Shown piece after piece: positions 5,364 through 7,435 of a stretch of 7,435 bases of DNA; the first letter of the stretch is position 1; each line of letters opens with the position of its first letter. Below the pieces are notes generated by a model. The model was not told the origin of the DNA, did no database searches, and saw nothing but the letters and a program-made list of their open reading frames with translations. The translations under genes and the position numbers were made by a program. This DNA comes from CAZWXH01 sp964637725 (lineage in GTDB: Bacteria > Bacillota_I > Bacilli_A > Erysipelotrichales > Coprobacillaceae), in NCBI GenBank assembly GCA_964637725.1, contig CAZWXH010000091.1, positions 1-7,435 of the forward strand, in the 5' to 3' direction.

Positions 5364-7435
5364 ATGAAAACAGGGCTATTGAAAGATATTCTAGATGGTT
5401 TAACTGAGTTGATATATATTGCCGATCCAGAGACTTATGAATTACTTTATATGAATGATGAGGGAATAAGGACTTTTGGGATTAGTGAATTCAAGGGGCA
5501 ACCATGTTATAAAGTTTTACAGGGGAGAGATACACCATGTGATTTTTGTACTAATCATTTATTAAGTCATGATAAATATTATACTTGGCAAAAGACAAAT
5601 CCAGTAACTGGGCAAACTTATTTACTAAAGGATAAAATGATTGTATGGGAAGATAAACCTGCTCGTATTGAGATTGCTTTTGATCAAAAGGAACAAATTG
5701 AAAAAGAAGCAGCCATGCAAAATTTATTAGATATTGAAACAGTATTGGTTAAATGTATTACTGAATTACATGGAGCAGTAGATATTGCTTTAAGAATTCA
5801 AAAGATGATTCAAATAGTAGGAGAATTCTTAAATGCAGATCGTAGTTATGTGTTTTTAATTCATGAAGATAAGATGAATAATGCTTATGAATGGTGTAAG
5901 AATGGGGTAAGACCGGAAATAAAAAATCTTCAAGAATTAGATATTCATTTAATTGATAGATGGTTAGATAATTTTAATAAAGGGGAATGTGTTAAGATTT
6001 ATAATGTTGAAGATATCAAAGATAATAAAGAAGAATATGAAATCATTAAATCTCAAAATATTAAAAGTCTTATAGCAGCACCATTAGAAGTAGATGGAAG
6101 ATTAATTGGTTATATGGGTGTAGATAATCCACCACATGTCTTGATTGAAAAGATTGCACCTTTCTTTACAACCTTAAGTTATTTTCTATCTTCAAGTATA
6201 GTAAAATACCGTAATGAATTAATGTTAGAACAAATGAGCTTTGTAGATGCTTTAACTGGGCTTAATAATAGAAATCGTTATATGGCAGATGTTCAACAAA
6301 TAGAACAACTTGTTGAAGTTAATATTGGAATTTTTTATGTAGATATGAATGGTTTAAAAGTTGTTAATGATACTTTTGGACATGATTATGGAGATAATTA
6401 TTTAAAACGTATATCTGATGTTTTAAAACATAATTTTCATAGTGATATGATTTATCGTTTAGGTGGAGATGAATTTATTGTTATAGATCAAGAATGTCGT
6501 AAAGAAGAATTTGATAAAAAGAAAGAAATTCTTTCAAAAGAATTTAAAATGTATGATTGTTCAGTTTCAGTAGGTTACCAATATGTTGATAATGGTAAAA
6601 ATATACAAGAAGGTATTAAACAAGCAGATGAATATATGTATGAAAACAAGAAACAATTTTATCGTAGTAATCTCGTTATTCGTTATCGTCATTATAATGA
6701 TGAATTCATGGAATTTGCGAATAAAGACTTTTTATTAAAACTAATTCAAGAACATCGTTTTTCAATATATTTACAACCAAAACTATCAATTAAAGACAGA
6801 CGTGTGCAAGGAGCAGAGGTTCTTGTTAGATATACTGATGCTCATGATCATTTAATTGCCCCGGATCAATTTATTCCAATCTTAGAAAAAAGCGGATTAA
6901 TTTATTTGTTAGATTTCTTTGTATTAGATAGAACATGTCGAATGATTGTAAAGTGGTTGGAATCAGGATATGATGTTTATCCAGTTTCAATTAATCTTTC
7001 ACAAACAACATTACTATATCCTGAATGTATTTCATATTTACAAGAGATATGGAATAGGTATGATTTACCTAAACATTTGTTAGAATTTGAAATATCTAAA
7101 ACTGATGATGAATCTTCTTTAGATCAAATATTAGTAGTTGTACAAGAACTGAAGAATGAAGGTTTTCATATTGTTATTGATGATTTTGGAACAAATCAAA
7201 CAAATGTATTCTTATTCTCATCAGTTGATTTTGATGTTATGAAATTAGAAAAATCATTAGTTCAAAAACTATTAACTAATGAAAGAGTTTATTCATTGGT
7301 TACCTCTTTAGTAGAAGTTTGTCACAAACTAGGTGTTTCAATTGTTGCTAAAGGTGTAGAAAACATGGAATTATTAAACGTGATTGAAGGTATGAACATT
7401 GATGAAGTTCAAGGATTTTTATTTAGTGGACCACT
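5364..7435 (+). CDS. PAS-GAF-GGDEF-EAL protein (c-di-GMP turnover), truncated by the window edge
   Basis: 690 codons are present; the frame is open at the edge just after the EAL end motif QGFLFSGP (683-690), so little is missing. The start at 5364 follows AAAGGAG (5349-5355). Order: PAS-like domain (about 1-110) with a C48-x10-C59-x2-C62 motif; GAF-like domain (about 130-285) ending APLEVDGRLIGYMGVDNP; GGDEF (about 290-440) with DALTGLNNRNRY, FYVDMNGLKVVND, FGHDYGD and intact GGDEF at 367-371; EAL from about 455. The diguanylate cyclase site looks complete. The inhibitory RxxD site reads FHSD, so product inhibition is probably absent. In the EAL domain E485 (EVLVR), N544, E576, D606-D607, K627, E666 and Q683 are kept. 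The second Glu of the ExxE motif is K579, the Asp of KxD is E629, the first Glu of AEGVE is K663, and loop 6 reads DDFGTNQTN. The EAL half is probably inactive. No membrane segment is seen; the sensors act in the cytosol. Confidence 0.9.
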   Translation, partial: MKTGLLKDILDGLTELIYIADPETYELLYMNDEGIRTFGISEFKGQPCYKVLQGRDTPCDFCTNHLLSHDKYYTWQKTNPVTGQTYLLKDKMIVWEDKPARIEIAFDQKEQIEKEAAMQNLLDIETVLVKCITELHGAVDIALRIQKMIQIVGEFLNADRSYVFLIHEDKMNNAYEWCKNGVRPEIKNLQELDIHLIDRWLDNFNKGECVKIYNVEDIKDNKEEYEIIKSQNIKSLIAAPLEVDGRLIGYMGVDNPPHVLIEKIAPFFTTLSYFLSSSIVKYRNELMLEQMSFVDALTGLNNRNRYMADVQQIEQLVEVNIGIFYVDMNGLKVVNDTFGHDYGDNYLKRISDVLKHNFHSDMIYRLGGDEFIVIDQECRKEEFDKKKEILSKEFKMYDCSVSVGYQYVDNGKNIQEGIKQADEYMYENKKQFYRSNLVIRYRHYNDEFMEFANKDFLLKLIQEHRFSIYLQPKLSIKDRRVQGAEVLVRYTDAHDHLIAPDQFIPILEKSGLIYLLDFFVLDRTCRMIVKWLESGYDVYPVSINLSQTTLLYPECISYLQEIWNRYDLPKHLLEFEISKTDDESSLDQILVVVQELKNEGFHIVIDDFGTNQTNVFLFSSVDFDVMKLEKSLVQKLLTNERVYSLVTSLVEVCHKLGVSIVAKGVENMELLNVIEGMNIDEVQGFLFSGP

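Overview
The window is strongly AT-rich. It has canonical AGGAGG-type ribosome binding sites, sigma-A-like promoters and short A/T-flanked hairpin terminators, which point to a low-GC Bacillota. A desulfoferrodoxin-type superoxide reductase and a PAS-GAF-GGDEF-EAL protein suggest an anaerobe. A gut Erysipelotrichia/Coprobacillaceae-type organism is my best guess from protein style, but this is not proven. I see no tRNA, rRNA, CRISPR array, transposase or integrase.

Left part (1-1827): a NERD-domain nuclease gene runs leftward off the edge and is interrupted by an in-frame ochre codon at codon 26. Divergent from it is a compact restriction-type unit: a C-box operator (576-601), a promoter whose -35 lies in the right operator half, a 76-aa controller (C) protein, and an HNH endonuclease with a PUA/EVE-like N-terminal domain. 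A terminator closes the unit. No DNA methyltransferase is present in the window. A controller-regulated nuclease without its usual protective partner is the main puzzle here; one explanation is that the nuclease recognises modified DNA.

Middle part (1842-4631): an XRE regulator with a C-terminal DUF5680 domain is followed by a two-helix membrane protein resembling YcxB, and then a probably bidirectional terminator. Convergent to these is a WYL-domain transcription factor. Divergent from the WYL gene, across 141 bases, is a 96-aa stand-alone HIRAN-domain protein. Nuclease, XRE, WYL and HIRAN genes are typical of accessory or defence-associated regions.

Right part (4632-7435): a 267-base regulatory region holds a near-consensus Per-like box and an abutting perfect 22-bp palindrome overlapping the -35 zone. 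It precedes a complete 2Fe-superoxide reductase gene with its own terminator. Next comes a cytosolic c-di-GMP protein (PAS-GAF-GGDEF-EAL) that runs off the right edge. Its GGDEF domain looks active and lacks the inhibitory I-site arginine, while its EAL domain has lost several catalytic-site residues. It is therefore more likely a c-di-GMP synthase than a hydrolase.
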